A stretch of DNA of 64,000 bases from Adenophora triphylla var. japonica. Taxonomy: Eukaryota > Streptophyta > Magnoliopsida > Asterales > Campanulaceae. The stretch is taken from the NCBI GenBank assembly GCA_022495995.1, contig JAFEMH010006961.1, positions 1 to 64,000 on the forward strand. The letters run 5' to 3'. Below, in pieces: positions 45,294 to 57,707 of the stretch. The notes under the pieces are model-generated. The model made no database searches, had not been told where the DNA came from, and worked only from the letters and a program-made list of their open reading frames with translations. The position numbers and the translations under genes were made by a program. Position 1 is the stretch's first letter. Each line of letters begins with the position of its first letter.

Positions 45294-46147
45294 ATATAAG
45301 TACCTATTTCATTTAAGAGATTTAAAAAACGTATTTCATAAATACTCCCACTAAATTATATAACCTTCTTATACAATCATGCATAATATAATTTAATAGG
45401 CTAAGACCCAACTTTAATTTAATTTCAAGTCGGCTATGGCACGACTGCTCAAAATTAAACTAAAAAGGTAGATAACATTTATCAATCATATCAACATATG
45501 ACTCTTAGATCCTTTATGAGATTATAGACATCATATGTCACATGTTTCAATCCCATCTTATGCCTTAGGCTCAAAACTGTTTTGATAGCCTAATTGAGTT
45601 CAACCATTTTAAACGTATAGCAATCACCGTTTGCTCATCTTGATCATACAAAGATAGAATTAATGTACCTCGCTGTGGCGTAGCCTACATAAAACTATCC
45701 GTGTAATCACAAGTGTTTAAACATGGGTGGCATAGACAAACTCAAATTTCAAAGAAGTTTCAATTTTCATGTTTATCAATTAACATGGCAAGGTTGATTC
45801 ATGAAAATTATATGAGCATAATTATGAACATAGAATGATGCAACACAAATCACATTTGATGTGTAATTACTAGTACGTGGCATCATATTCCAAAGTTATC
45901 CCACACTTCCCAGAAGTGCCTATGGGGAAGGTTTTGGCTTCCAACCTATATACTAAGTAATACATCAAAACCCATATTATAGATTAATCACATTAATCAC
46001 ATAATTCAATTCACAATCATGGTATATCAAAACATACAATTACTTCCACAAGCAATTCTCATATAAAATCATGTTCTAAATCATATTCATCATGAAAATT
46101 AACATAATCACATTATATAATTATCATGATAATCTAATATAATCATG
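45294..46147 (-). other. Copia-2 untranslated leader
   Basis: This is AT-rich leader similar to 17376-18690 in Copia-1. No open frame is worth naming. Confidence 0.75.
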
Positions 46148-46165
46148 AACGGGGCTTTGATACCA
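46148..46165 (-). other. Copia-2 primer-binding site (initiator tRNA-Met)
   Basis: The minus strand reads TGGTATCAAAGCCCCGTT next to the 5' LTR. It differs from Copia-1 by one base (A for G in TCAGAG). Confidence 0.9.
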
Positions 46166-46166
46166 C

Positions 46167-47732
46167 TATTGGGTTTCGAGGGTCCATGCGCAGCGGAATA
46201 ATGCAAATTAACTCAAAAACCCGGAGCCCTAGGATCCGTTCTAGATGATTAATTAAGAAGAATGATTTAGAATTACTAACCTTGTGTGCTTTTGTCGTTG
46301 ATAAATGCGTTCCAACTCCAGATTGAAGAACTAGCGAATCTTCGATGAACGATTCTTGAATCACGAACGTTAGATCTTGATTAGCGAAGATCCTCTATGT
46401 GTATCCACACGTTGAACGAACCCTAGAACAATTCTAGGTGGATTGCTAGATCCTTGATTGAAACTCCTTTCAATCGATGAAGAAATATGGATTTGGATTG
46501 TGTTTTTGATTCTCAATGCTCAATTGAAATCTCTCTTTTGTGTTTCTCTAAACCCAAAACCATGAGAGTGACTGCTAGGGCAACCAAGGGTTTGTATTTA
46601 TACGTTATAAAACTTTTCCCCTCGCGAAAACCCTAATTTAAGTCAATTTCGCGTCAGTCCAGCGCCGACGGGATGACTCGTCCCCCAGGGCACGAGTCGT
46701 CCCCTTGCACACAGCTTCTGATTCTGGCGTCCCCCTTAAGGGGAATAGTTGACTCAAGCCCAGGGCACGAGTCGTCCCTATGGGTACGACTTGTCCCCAT
46801 GGACACGAGTCGTCCCTCAGGACTCTTCCTCTGAATCATTCGTCCCAGGCCAAGGGAATAGTTAGTTCAGGCCTGGGGATGAGTCATCCCCTGAGAACAA
46901 AAACTCCATATTCTTCATTTTTGACAATTCGTTCGACGTGTGTGACCCCATAGGACTATATTAAGTTGATAATGAGTTCGATCACATCGATCCTCATAAG
47001 ACATGAGCGGACTCTAGCAAGCCATCATGCCTACCCAATTAATATAATATCAAGTTCGATTTTCCTACATAGAACATATCACAATCCCTTTGTCACATGA
47101 TGTTATATTGAACATGAGTCATGGTCCACGTCAACTCATATTGTTCAATGCTTTCTCGTTCCTAAGTAAATTGATTAATCGAATGATATTAATCACATTA
47201 ATTCATTCGGGCATGGCCATGCACTACATCAATCTTACTTACGAGTGGCCTAGCAAACATCTCTCTTTACGAGGGACAAATTTCCATCTTGACTTATCAT
47301 TCTTCCCAACAAGAATCATATCATGCCAATAATAGCCCTTATTGTTATCCGGTTAAAGACAACGTTAAACTATATCAAACATAATATTCATCGAGTGAAA
47401 GACGATGATAATCTCAGGTCAAAGGATATCAATGATATAACTATATGAGATTTATTTATGACATACGACCATGACATAAATCTCATAATTGGTCAAGTCC
47501 AGTACCTTGTTCTCTAACAAGTACCAATGAACCTAATGTGCATCTCCATGCATATAATCATCATATGATTATCCATTAGACTTCATACTAGTGCTTCATA
47601 AGAACTAGGGACTCGATTATTAAAGTAAACATGCAAACACATATAATAATCAAAGAAACAATCTCTTATATAAATGAATAATGACATTACAAATAAGTCT
47701 ATCTCTATAGGCCTAGGGTACTAACACCTACA
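46167..47732 (-). mobile_element. Copia-2 5' LTR
   Basis: This is the partner of 34686-36249. Its inner end is tattggg where the other copy has tgttggg, so the terminal CA of the minus-strand LTR is mutated. Confidence 0.95.
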
Positions 47733-47737
47733 GTTCG

Positions 47738-49142
47738 ATACGTTTTAGTCCCGAATACTCTTCTCTTCCCGTAAGAGAAGTAATCTCGGGTTAAAACGGC
47801 GTTCCGATCCTGTTCTGTTACTTTTTATGTCATTTACAATTCCGGATCATTTGAACTGTCGAACGTCCTTTACTTTCATGTCATTTACAAATTCCGGATC
47901 GTTTGATCCGTCGATCCTCATTTACTTTACGCAACTTTACAATTCCGAACCGTTTGGTTCGTTGATCGCACTTTTAAATTCTGGGTCGTTTGATTCCGTC
48001 GATACCGCATTTTAAATACTGTCATTTACAAGTCTGAGCCATTTGGCTCGTGATAGTATTTAATTATTAAAGTCCGAGTTGCAAAAACGATTCGTTGATC
48101 GCATATCATTTAATGCTTTTTTCCCGTAAAATCGCTAACAATGTAATGCCCGGTTCAAAACCGGAGTTCGACAGTCGAACTCTCTTTCAAAAACGCGTGA
48201 AATGACGTTTGGCATCCAATCGATCATCTTCAAACTTAAAAAACCCGACTTTTGACATTCAAATCTCATTTAATGCTTTTTTCCCATAAAATTGCTAACA
48301 ATGAAATGCCCGGTTCAAAACCGGAGTTCGACATTCGAACTCTCTTTCAAAAACGCGCAAAATTACGTTTGGCATCCAAATGATCATCTTCAAACTTAAA
48401 AACCCGACATTTGACATTCAAATCTTATTTAATGCTTTTTTCCCATAAAATTGCTAACAATGAAGTTCCCGGTTCAAAACCGGAGTTCGACATTAGAACT
48501 CTCTATCAAAAACGCGCAAAATGACGTTTGGCATCCAAACGATCATCTTCAAACTCAAAATCCGACGTTTGACATTCAAACGCTCTTTTCTTAAAAGTCA
48601 ACATTTGACACTTAAGCTAAAAGATCAAAATCAGCACTCGTGTCACTTTTCCTAAAAAACTCCAAAATCGACGTTTGTCATTCAAACGCTCGCCTTTTCA
48701 AAAGAATCACAAAATCAACGTTTGACATTCAAACCAAGATTAAGCTTGTCATTCAAGCCCCCATTTTCAAAATGCAAACACACAAACACACACACGCACA
48801 CATTTTCGAGAAAGGTAGAAAGACTCGTCATACGAGGCGTTTCGGGTGATCTCAAAATACTCTTCCCGAAACGTAACGTGACCTCCGAACCTAACAATCT
48901 TTGGTACTCAAAAAAGCCTTTTCCTCGTTTTTGCTACCAATAAAAATGACACCATTTTCAAAGCCTTTTCCAAAGTTTTTGCTACCAATAAAAATGACAC
49001 CATTTTCACTAAAGCCGTTTTTCAACGTTTGAGATCAAAATACAAAACCGCGTTGCGACTCCTCTCCTTCCCGAAAGCGAGGTCTAAAACACCAACCCCG
49101 CGAAAGACAACCGCTTCGCTCGCGCGAATCCGAGTAATTTCA
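47738..49142 (+). mobile_element. Tat-B 5' LTR, right part
   Basis: The LTR resumes after Copia-2 and ends CA at 49142. It carries imperfect 55-bp repeats around aattccggatcgtttgat (47830-48060), then three 160-bp tandem repeats (48107-48560), then a (CA)-rich patch (48776-48802). No coding sequence is seen. Confidence 0.78.
48107..48560 (+). repeat. 160-bp tandem repeat in Tat-B LTR, three copies with dyads
   Basis: Copies begin at 48107, 48267 and 48426 (catttaatgcttttttccc). Each holds two inverted repeats, CCGGTT-CAA-AACCGG and GAGTTCGAC-A-GTCGAACTC (48150-48182 in copy one). Confidence 0.9.
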
Positions 49143-49144
49143 GT

Positions 49145-49162
49145 TGGCGACTCTGCTTGGGA
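49145..49162 (+). other. Tat-B primer-binding site (tRNA-Arg type)
   Basis: TGGCGACTCTGCTTGGGA begins two bases after the LTR end. It is the Tat/Ogre-type site that I associate with tRNA-Arg. The isoacceptor was not checked. Confidence 0.75.
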
Positions 49163-50439
49163 GTTGGATACTTTTTCAAAACTACCATTGTTTTCAAAAA
49201 GCCTTCCGTGGGTCAAACTTTCGTTTACCCTTCCTCGTTTTTGTGTGCGTGTGTTACTTTAAACCTCGATGGTTTTATCAAAAGGTGTTGCATTTTTGTC
49301 TTTTTCAAAATCATAACATGTTCGTGCATTCCCGTTCATACTTGATTTTCATGCTACATTTTGAACTGCGCATAAAATTCTTTAAGACACATTCTGAAAA
49401 TCTCTGTTTTACTCAGAAAAAGAATTTTAGTGAACGCACACTACTTGCACTTGCTGCCTCGGTACACCGCACTTCACGTGCACTTGCTGCCTCGTTTCAC
49501 TGCACACTACGACCCGTAACCCGGGATGACCGTTCAGTTGCAGCTCGGTTGGTCTGCCAGACACCTTTCGAGCGCGCACGGGGTCATCCTAAACAGCCCA
49601 TCATAGCCCGTGTAAGCCATGCACTCTTTGTGTCACACTTCGTCCAAGACCCCGGTTGGTTTTTGGCTTAGTACGTGTCATAAAGCCTAAGTGTATGTTT
49701 TTACGCCGGGTTCCATCACGAGTCAAGCTCAAAAGATTGAGACCGAAGGTCATTCCCGACCCGAAGTCTTGAGCTTTTCAGTCTTGACTTTGACGCGGAG
49801 CTCTGCCGAAAAATATACCCGAAGGTTCAATGTGACACCGTGTCACCAAACCCTCAACGTATGCACCGTGCCAGCCACAACTTGGGCAACGCCAAAAGCT
49901 AAGGCCCCTCGCGCAAGCGAGTCAGGAGAGGTCATGCCGAAATTTTGGCACGATCCCCGCCTTAACTTAAGGACGTTGACTTCAACTGTGGCCCGCGTGT
50001 CACATACGTTGGAAGTTTGCGTGATCAGCTAGCCTTAAGTTCACTTTTTCCTTTGTCGGTGGAACTCGCTTGCCTTATAAGACCCTCTCTCGGGATTGTC
50101 CATCCCGGGAAGACGATCTATAGGTGAAAAATGAGGGGCTTATAAACGTAGTGACGAGATCCACTGATTAGAGCCTTAGGTTAGTTGCGAAAAAGAAGAC
50201 ACGATCTTTTCCAATCGATTAGGACTCTGAGAAAATGCGTTTTAAGTAAACATTAATCGGTAACTGTACATTGCACTAGCCCGAAACCCTGAGCCAAATA
50301 CCCTTTCCGAAGCCTAAACCTTGCCTTTCGTTCCCTGCAGTGAGCAGAAAGTGGTTCGACCGGCCGCCTCGCAGTCACAGTTATAGCAGCGTCAGATAGT
50401 TCTTCGGTTCCCTCAGTTCCCTCAGCCAGAATATCCGAC
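49163..50439 (+). other. Tat-B untranslated leader
   Basis: This is the long leader before gag. Frames 49144-49671 and 49691-50032 are open but show no domain or composition typical of Tat proteins. They are left as chance frames. Confidence 0.6.
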
Positions 50440-52624
50440 ATGTCTAGCTCACCGAGAAATCGTGACGGGGACGGACCCCCGCCACTGGTAACGGATATGA
50501 CATTGGAAGAAGCCATCCGGGCTTGTGCTGTTCACAAGAGGCAGAAAGAAGATCAGCAGAATTTCGTGTTACAGCTTCTGAATGAGCGAGGTATAGGAGC
50601 TATCCCCCAGTCTGACGGTACTTTCGTCCTTGTCGAGGATGACGATTCCCCGAAACCAACTCCTCAAACCTTCAACCAGGTTCCTCCCCCGCCAACTTAC
50701 GGGATGCCTTCGAATCAAGGAAACAGCCGACCTAGGCTTCACGTTGCCACCTCTCAAGGCAACCCTGTCATATACAGCCAAGTCAGTACTACTCCCATCA
50801 CTCAGTACTACTCCCATCACTCAGTACAACCAGCGCACCGCTGGACCATCTCAAACAGATGCCAATATCCTTCAATACCCTCCTAGGTTCATCCTATTGC
50901 CTATACACGAATCCCAAAACACCGGGGATAAACCACGATACAGTTCAGAAAAGGCCCCCATATATCCACATATATCGAGCCTTCCACCTCCAATCACTAC
51001 CACTCACATGGTAGCACCTGGCGCCGAGCCTTAAAGTCCACCACTGGACCCAACCTTAGCCTGGATGGTCGAACAGATGAAAGACCTGAAAGCCAGCATG
51101 AGCAGCTCAAAGCAAGAAACGCTCAGATCCACAGATCCGGGAATGGTCACGCCTCTCCCTGCCAAGTTCAGAATGCCAGAGATGGACCGATTCGACGGAA
51201 CCAAATGTCCTCAAACGCATGTTGACACCTACGTTCTCGGCATGAGAGCGAAAGGAGCAACCCTTCAGCAAATGGCCGATCACTTCCAGCATACGCTCAA
51301 GAGTTCTGCGTTACGATGGTTCCTAAGGGTCAAGCCTGCAGATCGCCATACCTGGGATCAGATCAGTAACATCTTCCTAAAGCGGTACAGATCCAACCTG
51401 GAGTGGGAAACAAGTCATGAGGACTTAATCACCACCGAACAGAAAGCAGATGAAAGCGTCGGAGAATTCTACAAGAGGTGGAGTTGGAAACTCTCTGAGA
51501 TCATGGAGCCACTCTCCAAGGATGAACAGATGCGGATCTTCAAGTCCTGCTTAAGACCATCCATCAGAACTCTCATCAGCCATCACTTCTTCCCAGGTCT
51601 CCGAGCCATGGTCAATGCCGGCTCATAGTTCGTGAAGGATCTAAAGGAAAAATTGGCCACTGCACAGCCATACAGATACCGATCAGCAGTTGCATTCAAT
51701 CCCGCACCGGCCCCCGACAAAGGGAAAGATACGTCTGTCAACTACATTCATCAGGGACAGCAGTCGGGCAACAGAAACCCAGTCCTGCAAAGCATCAACT
51801 CCACTCCTAAGCAGCCTGTCGTATACTTCGACAAGTGTGACATGCGGCTGAGTAAGATGCTGGAAGGGTTGATCAAGGAAGGCCTCCTCAAACCCGTTGC
51901 AAACTACAAAGCCAAGAATCCCATAGTCAACGTTGACAAGAGTAAGTACTGCGCCTTCCATTAGTATCATGGCCATACCACCGACAACTGCGTGGGGTTA
52001 CGGTACGAAATTCAGAATTTGATAGAGGAAGGAAAATTGGAGCATCCCCGTAGACCTAATACAGTCGGAAACCCTTTTCCGAACAACAATAGTGTGAACT
52101 CCATTGAGTGGGTGCCAAAGAAGATTGCCATAGAGCCAGTTCCTCCGCCTCTTCCAGCCAGGTCCTCATCAAATGTCCACATCAGTTACGATATTTGTGA
52201 TTGCTACAAATGCCTTGAGTACGAGTTCCAAGACATGATCAGGGGTGATTCTCCCAGAAAGCAGAAGAAGAAGTCTTCTCAACAGAAACAGAGAGAAAGA
52301 TATGAAGCTGGAGATACCAGTGTGGGTACACTCGGACATCCATCCGGGAAGTTTGATTACTATGTACTCTACTCCAGCCTGTCCTCCCTTCGTCCAGGCC
52401 ACGCAGCTCTAGAGCAAACAGGCGTGGGAAAGCCAAAAAATCCTGCTGACACCAGAGTTCAGGCCTCAGGACACCAGAATACCTCAAATCTTGATAACCT
52501 CACTGCCAGTCAGAAGCCTAACCCCCCGCGGGATCAGCCAAGGTTCAATTTGCCCAACTCAGAGCACGGGCCGGCAAAGGAAAGTCAGAGTCAGCTTGGC
52601 ACTCGCACTCAATCAACGTGCTAA
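50440..52624 (+). pseudogene. Tat-B gag
   Basis: This is the structural polyprotein of the element. The ATG at 50440 gives MSSSPRNRDGDGPPP, then the conserved LLNERGIGAIPQSDGTF and a Q/P-rich region. A frameshift near 50880 leads to the gag core at 51065-51628 (MPEMDRFDGTKCPQTHVDTY, KSSALRWFLRVK, YRSNLEWETSHEDLI, EFYKRWSWKLSEIM). A TAG at 51626 and another at 51962 (CAFH-stop-YHGHTTDNC, a knuckle-like C...H...H...C) interrupt an otherwise open frame to 52624, which ends in a basic linker. The two TAGs are the main defects. Confidence 0.82.
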
Positions 52625-52654
52625 CCAAGGGCGGCCACCGTCGTAAGCAGCCTC

Positions 52655-53910
52655 AATACAATCCCGAGGCACCACCAAAAGCTTTACCTCGCAAGAGGAA
52701 GACAAGAAACGGATGGCTTGATGACTCTCCTTCTCCGGAAAGAGACCAAATCTACGATTCCCGACTGTATGGCAGTATGCTCACTTTTCTGTGACGAAGA
52801 CCTGCCAAGAGACGTCGCAGGGCACAATGAAGCTTTGTACATCACTCTCCAGCATAACACCATATCTCTCCCCGGAGTATTGGTAGACAACGGATCAGCA
52901 GTCAACGTCCCCCCTCTCAGCATGATGCGAGCCCTACGCAACGACAAAGGCCAAATGATTCCATCTGCCCGGACTATCAAGGCCTACGACAGCACGTCTC
53001 GTCCCATCCTGGGGACGGTGACTCTGGAGCTCTGGTTTGAAACCCAAATGGTGCCAGCAAAATTCCATGTGATGGACATTCCGTCCGAATTCACAGCTCT
53101 GTTGGGATGCCCTTGGCTACACCACATGAAAACCATAGCCTCCACTCTCCATCAGTGCGTCAAGTTCATTAACCGGCAGGGAGATCTTGAAGTCATCAGA
53201 GAGGACAGTTTCCTCATAGGGAACAAAGCCGAGACAACAGCCAAGCGTGCCCGCTGCCAGGCACCGGGGCTACCTCCTTCAAGTCGACCAAGGGACTATC
53301 GGGGAAAATCTCATCAGAATCCCTCAGACTCCGGAGATGCTAACTATATCAACGTCCTCGAGCAGGCAGATCCTGAAGCAGTCAGGTTCATCAAGTTCAA
53401 CTGCCATTTCCGAAGCTTAGAAGCAGACTGGAAAGAAACCCTGAGCATCGCAATGATGCAGGCATGTAAACCCCCTGTCTCCGATCGAAGATTTGTCAAG
53501 ATCCTTCAATCCTACTCTCTGGCCCCTCCAGGCGAGGAAATCTTCGTGATGAAGGTCAACAAGCATCGTCACACTCGTGATGAATGTATGGCAGTCGTAT
53601 GGGATGTCCTCCATGAGGAATTGCCCGTCGAGCCCCTCTTCTCAAGTGAAGGGCATGATGTTTTTCTAGCAGCTCCAGCATCGCAGCAGGACGCGAGGCT
53701 TCCTTATGTCTGGGTTGAACTGTCAGACGACAACAAATCAGGACTCTCCAGAGTCGAGGACGCGACAGATCCGCAAGAAGATCCCTACATACATATGCTC
53801 AGTTTCGAGGACGGCACCCGTTCCAATCAGCTCACCTATGACAAGGGCTCCAATACCATGGAAATCGTCAAGCTCAACGTCCAGTACAGGCAGTTATTCG
53901 ACAATTGGAA
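52655..53910 (+). pseudogene. Tat-B aspartic protease region
   Basis: The frame 52718-53995 has the retropepsin-like core: ALYITLQHNTISLPGVLVDN, then GSAVNVPPLSMMRAL, with the catalytic Asp in LVDNGSA. Later it has FHVMDIPSEFTALLGCPWLH. A linker follows (EEIFVMKVNKHRH, then YVWVELSDDN) of the kind that precedes RT in Tat elements. At about 53910 it runs out of frame into the integrase core. RT and RNase H are absent. Confidence 0.78.
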
Positions 53911-54491
53911 ACAATGGTCACGAGTTCATATTAGTCGGAGTCGACTACTTCACCAAATGGGTAGAAGCCAGATCATACAAAGTACTGAATTCTAAGAAGG
54001 TGGCTGAGTTCATCAAAGAGAACATCATGTGCAGATACGGAGTGCCAAACGAGATCATATTCGATAAAGGGACCCACTTCGAAGGAGAGTGTGACCAACT
54101 GCTGACCGAATTCAGAGTTACATGCCACAAATTTTCTCCCTACAGACCACAGACTAATGGTGCAGTAGAGGCAGCAAACAAGACTCTCACAATGATAATC
54201 AGAAAGATGACCGTTAGAGGTCCGGATTGGCCCGAGAAGCTACATCTAGCCCTCTGGGGATACAGAACATCAGTCAGAACCGCCACAGGGGAGACTCCAT
54301 TCGCACTTACATACAGAATGGAAGCAATGTTACCTGTGGAATTGGAAATTCCATCCCTCCGAGTCCTCTTGGAAAATGGGATCAATGAAGTCGAATGGCT
54401 ACAGAGCCGTCACGACGAACTTGCTCTACTCGACGAGCGCAGATTGAAAGCCATGGAACACACTCGTGCCTACCAAAGCAGAATGGCCTGA
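53911..54491 (+). pseudogene. Tat-B integrase core, N-terminus missing
   Basis: The readable frame begins NGHEFILVGVDYFTKWVEAR (first catalytic Asp region) and has GVPNEIIFDKGTHFEGE (second Asp) and YRPQTNGAVEAANKTL (catalytic Glu). WGYRTSVRTATGETPFALTY follows, and then the C-terminal region, broken by a TGA at 54489 and several stops to about 54760. The zinc-binding HHCC domain that normally precedes this is gone. No chromodomain is visible, as expected for Tat. Confidence 0.88.
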
Positions 54492-55144
54492 GCCTTTGAT
54501 AAGAAAGTCAAGATTTGAGACATCAGAGAAGGCGACTTGGTGCTAAAGGAAAAGCCTCCTACGCAGACCAATCCCCTCGAAAAGTGGGAGCCTACAGATA
54601 GGCCCGTTCGTGGTACAAAGAATCTTCTCCGGAGGAGCCATGAAGTTAGCAGATTTTGACGGGAACCCTTTCGTTAACCCCGTGAATGGAAGCAAGCTCC
54701 GTAGATACTTCGTTTGAGGAAGAGCACGAGTCAACTCTCCTACCCCATACACCACCCCTCAGTAAAATTAAAGTGCTAAAAGAGTAATACCCAACTGGAT
54801 ACATTCCCGATAATGATCCAGGTAAAAAATAAGATCGCACTTCTTTTGTCTTTGTTTTTCTCAAATATCACCTAAAGTGTCGAACTACGGTGACCTGAGC
54901 CCTTTAGTCCAATTGTAAAAGGGGAACGTAGGCAGCCATCATTGGTTCGGTCTCAAAAACAAAAAAAAAAAACAAATAAGCATCAATTGCTTGTGTTTCG
55001 AAAAACTCTTTTTAATTAACCTACAAATTCATAACGGTTAAAACAATCTTTGATGAGTTCAAGCACGGTCAACTCTTGACTCGCTACACGCTAGCAAAAC
55101 TACAATAAAACATTAATCAATTAATGTGTCTGCAATGACAGTGG
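54492..55144 (+). other. Tat-B post-pol spacer with conserved block at 54886-54940
   Basis: Integrase C-terminal remains extend to about 54760. Then comes cgaactacggtgacctgag...ggggaacgtaggcagcc, shared with element A in three places. The rest is AT-rich and non-coding. Confidence 0.5.
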
Positions 55145-55171
55145 GTGGATACTCCGGACAGCAAGGTCAAC

Positions 55172-56555
55172 CTAGTCCCCCGTACTTGGTCCTTCATCCT
55201 TCTTCCCCTTCCCTTTCCCGCGGCGAGTATTCTTCACCTTCACAGGGAATATTCCTGTAGTCCTTCTACCTGGCTCAGGGACCCTTCCCGACGCCTCCGT
55301 CAAACCAACAGCTACCAACGCAGCCCTTTCCCTAGCTCTATCTTGAGCTGCCTCTCTCCGAGTCATCATGACCGTGCTTTGATCGGTCGCCCGACTAGCA
55401 TTCGCCTCATAATCAGCCATGTCGTCCCCAGTACGATTCTGAGGGTTAGCCCCCGCTTCGACCCTCCTCAAAGTCGAGCCGTCAGGGTAATCAAGACCCA
55501 ACAGCTCCCTCCGTCTCCACAAAATGGCCATCTGTGTCTCCCCCATACACTCTTTGTACCAGTTCAGATATTGCGTAGACAGAACAATGCCCCCTCTCCG
55601 GTGAAAGAGAACCCTGGCAGGAAAGGACGTGTATTGCCACAACCGTATGAGAAGCAATAGCGTCGAAGGATCTTCCATCGGAAGAGATCCCACCTCGAAG
55701 GTAGCAGCATGACACAAACCCGTCAATGGCACCTGCTCCAGCCCGTACTGTCGCAGCACCAAGGATGGAATGTAGAAAGCAGTCTGGGACAACCCCGGTA
55801 CTCTAACAACCAGAAGACCCTCCTGAGCGGTCCGACAATTTGTAGCTTCCAATGAGGAACCCACCATCGCAAGTGATGCGTGCGGAGTCTCTGGCCATCC
55901 AGAGCTCCAGTTTAGCCTGATCGCCTCCAATCACCAGAGGACGTCGAGAAAAGGACCAAGGGTCACAAGACACTGGCACCTCGGGCACCATCTGCAATCG
56001 TTCCCTCAACCACATAGTGAGCATAGCGGGACTCCCTCCCCACATGTATCGGCTGCCGGTCGCCATCCGACCTATGCCTAGGAACGTCTCGCCCAGGATC
56101 AAAGGCACGATGTCTCCCCTGTTCCGGCACTGCCTCACCAGGTCCAGTACACTGTGATAGCACACACCCAGGGACGTGAACATGAACAAAGTAGCAATCG
56201 CGCACAGAGCAAACGCGTCCCACGCAAAAACACTCCCCTCGACACCGGCAAATTTATCGGGCAGCCCCGAAATGTTGACATAGTCTGTGTTTAGTATTAG
56301 CATCCTGTATGCTTCTTCAGCCGAGATACCAAGCAGAGACACTAACTTCTCAACAGTGGCCATGCCACCCGCCAAGGGAAGAACTAGCTGTTCCGTCTCA
56401 GGTCCTCCTAATATGGCCCGAAAATCTTCAAACGTGGGAGTAATCTCGTTGTATGAAAAGCTGTACACGTACCTTCGTATGTCCCAGAAACGAGCCGCAG
56501 CTCTCAAAAGATCCCAATCTGGCATGAGCTCCTTCAGAGCCCAAACAGATTTCAT
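55172..56555 (-). pseudogene. Antisense gene 1: plant-mobile-domain-like protein (DUF7745-like)
   Basis: It starts MKSVWALKELMPDWDLLRAA at 56555 and runs left. The first piece (55803-56555, 250 codons) has ARFWDIRRYVYSFSYNEITP and TFEDFRAILGGP, then a helical ILNTDYVNISGL and DAFALCAIATLFMF region. One frameshift near 55850-55925 leads to 55172-55930, with FYIPSLVLRQYGLEQVPL and LWQYTSFPARVLFHRRGGI. The piece ends in a basic GKGKGKKD tail. This layout matches the DUF7745/plant-mobile-domain group often found inside plant Tat elements. Apart from the single frameshift the protein is complete (about 450 residues). Its function is not known. Confidence 0.6.
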
Positions 56556-57707
56556 CTCGTAACAACCCTCGAAAAAACCCTTGCTCTGCCTCGTGTGGTG
56601 CCGTACCCTTTTTTTTTTTTTTAAACGAAAGGAGACGTAGCTCCCTAGATTTTATAAATAAAAATAAAAGAACAAAGCACGGTGGGGGACATAAAACCTA
56701 ACCACCGGAAAAGGAAAGAAATCTACAATGTGGGGCTTAAAGCCAACAATAAAATCAAGAAAGCTAAGGGGAGGGGTGCAAGTCCATATGGACCGCCCCA
56801 AAACAAGAGGAAGGGGGAACTAAACCCACTAAGCTATCAAAGGGAAAGGGAAAACCAAAACCCATCAAACAAAATTATCGGGAGGAGAAGCCGACCTTCC
56901 ACGCCATTTTCTAGAAGAGACCATTGTAAAACCATCGGCATTTGTATTCTTTTACGAGACGGAGTAAAAGGAGTATAGCCGGCCATATCGGTAACAAAAG
57001 AATATGGGGCCCTTGAAGCCGAAAAACGCCCTACGGAGAGACCTGGTTCCACTTTGCCACGAAAGGTTGGGGAGGATGAGACTCCCGATATCTAGCAATG
57101 TTGCGCATTATAGCCTCCTCATCGTTCGGAGGAACATTGACATTACCAAGAGCAACCATAGCCGAACCAACACCCATATGGGCAGCCTTATCCGAGCCCA
57201 CACCCATAAAATCCTCGGAAATATGGACATGCGCAGCTGCATTGTTTGGAGCAGCGACAACATCATTTTTCCAGCGGTAATGTTTTCTTGAACAGCCACT
57301 ACATTGCCAACTCCAGCCGAGCCAACACCCTTCAGGTCATCATGATCAGCCACTAATTTGGCCGAGCCATCACACTTCAGGTCCTCAAAGATTGCATTGT
57401 TCTCCTTAATTATTTGAGAACCATCGTTTCCCTTCACCACATCTTTAGAGACCTTCTGCAGAATTTTATTAACAACATTGGAAAGAGGCACACCTCTTCG
57501 AGCAATATATGGGCCAGCCCCTTCCTTTAAATTTTCACCATTAGGATCATTCACCGAAACCTTAGGATCTTCCTTTCCATCATCAGTCTTCAACACATCC
57601 TGACTATCATTCTTGGGCGCATTATTGTTTATTGCTTTATTTGTTAGATCAATAACTTCGTTTGAGAATCACGTACTACCAATGTGATCATCTTTTGCCT
57701 TACCATC

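Larger units (their letters stand above)
34686..47732 (-). mobile_element. Copia-2: Ty1/copia retrotransposon carrying CACTA-3
   Basis: Two LTRs of 1564 and 1566 bp bound it, and the target duplication is perfect: gttcg at 34681-34685 and at 47733-47737. Its proteins and non-coding layout are close to Copia-1, including the primer site and polypurine tract. It interrupts the 5' LTR of Tat-B. The LTRs differ at only a few positions by eye. CACTA-3 splits its RT. Confidence 0.96.
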
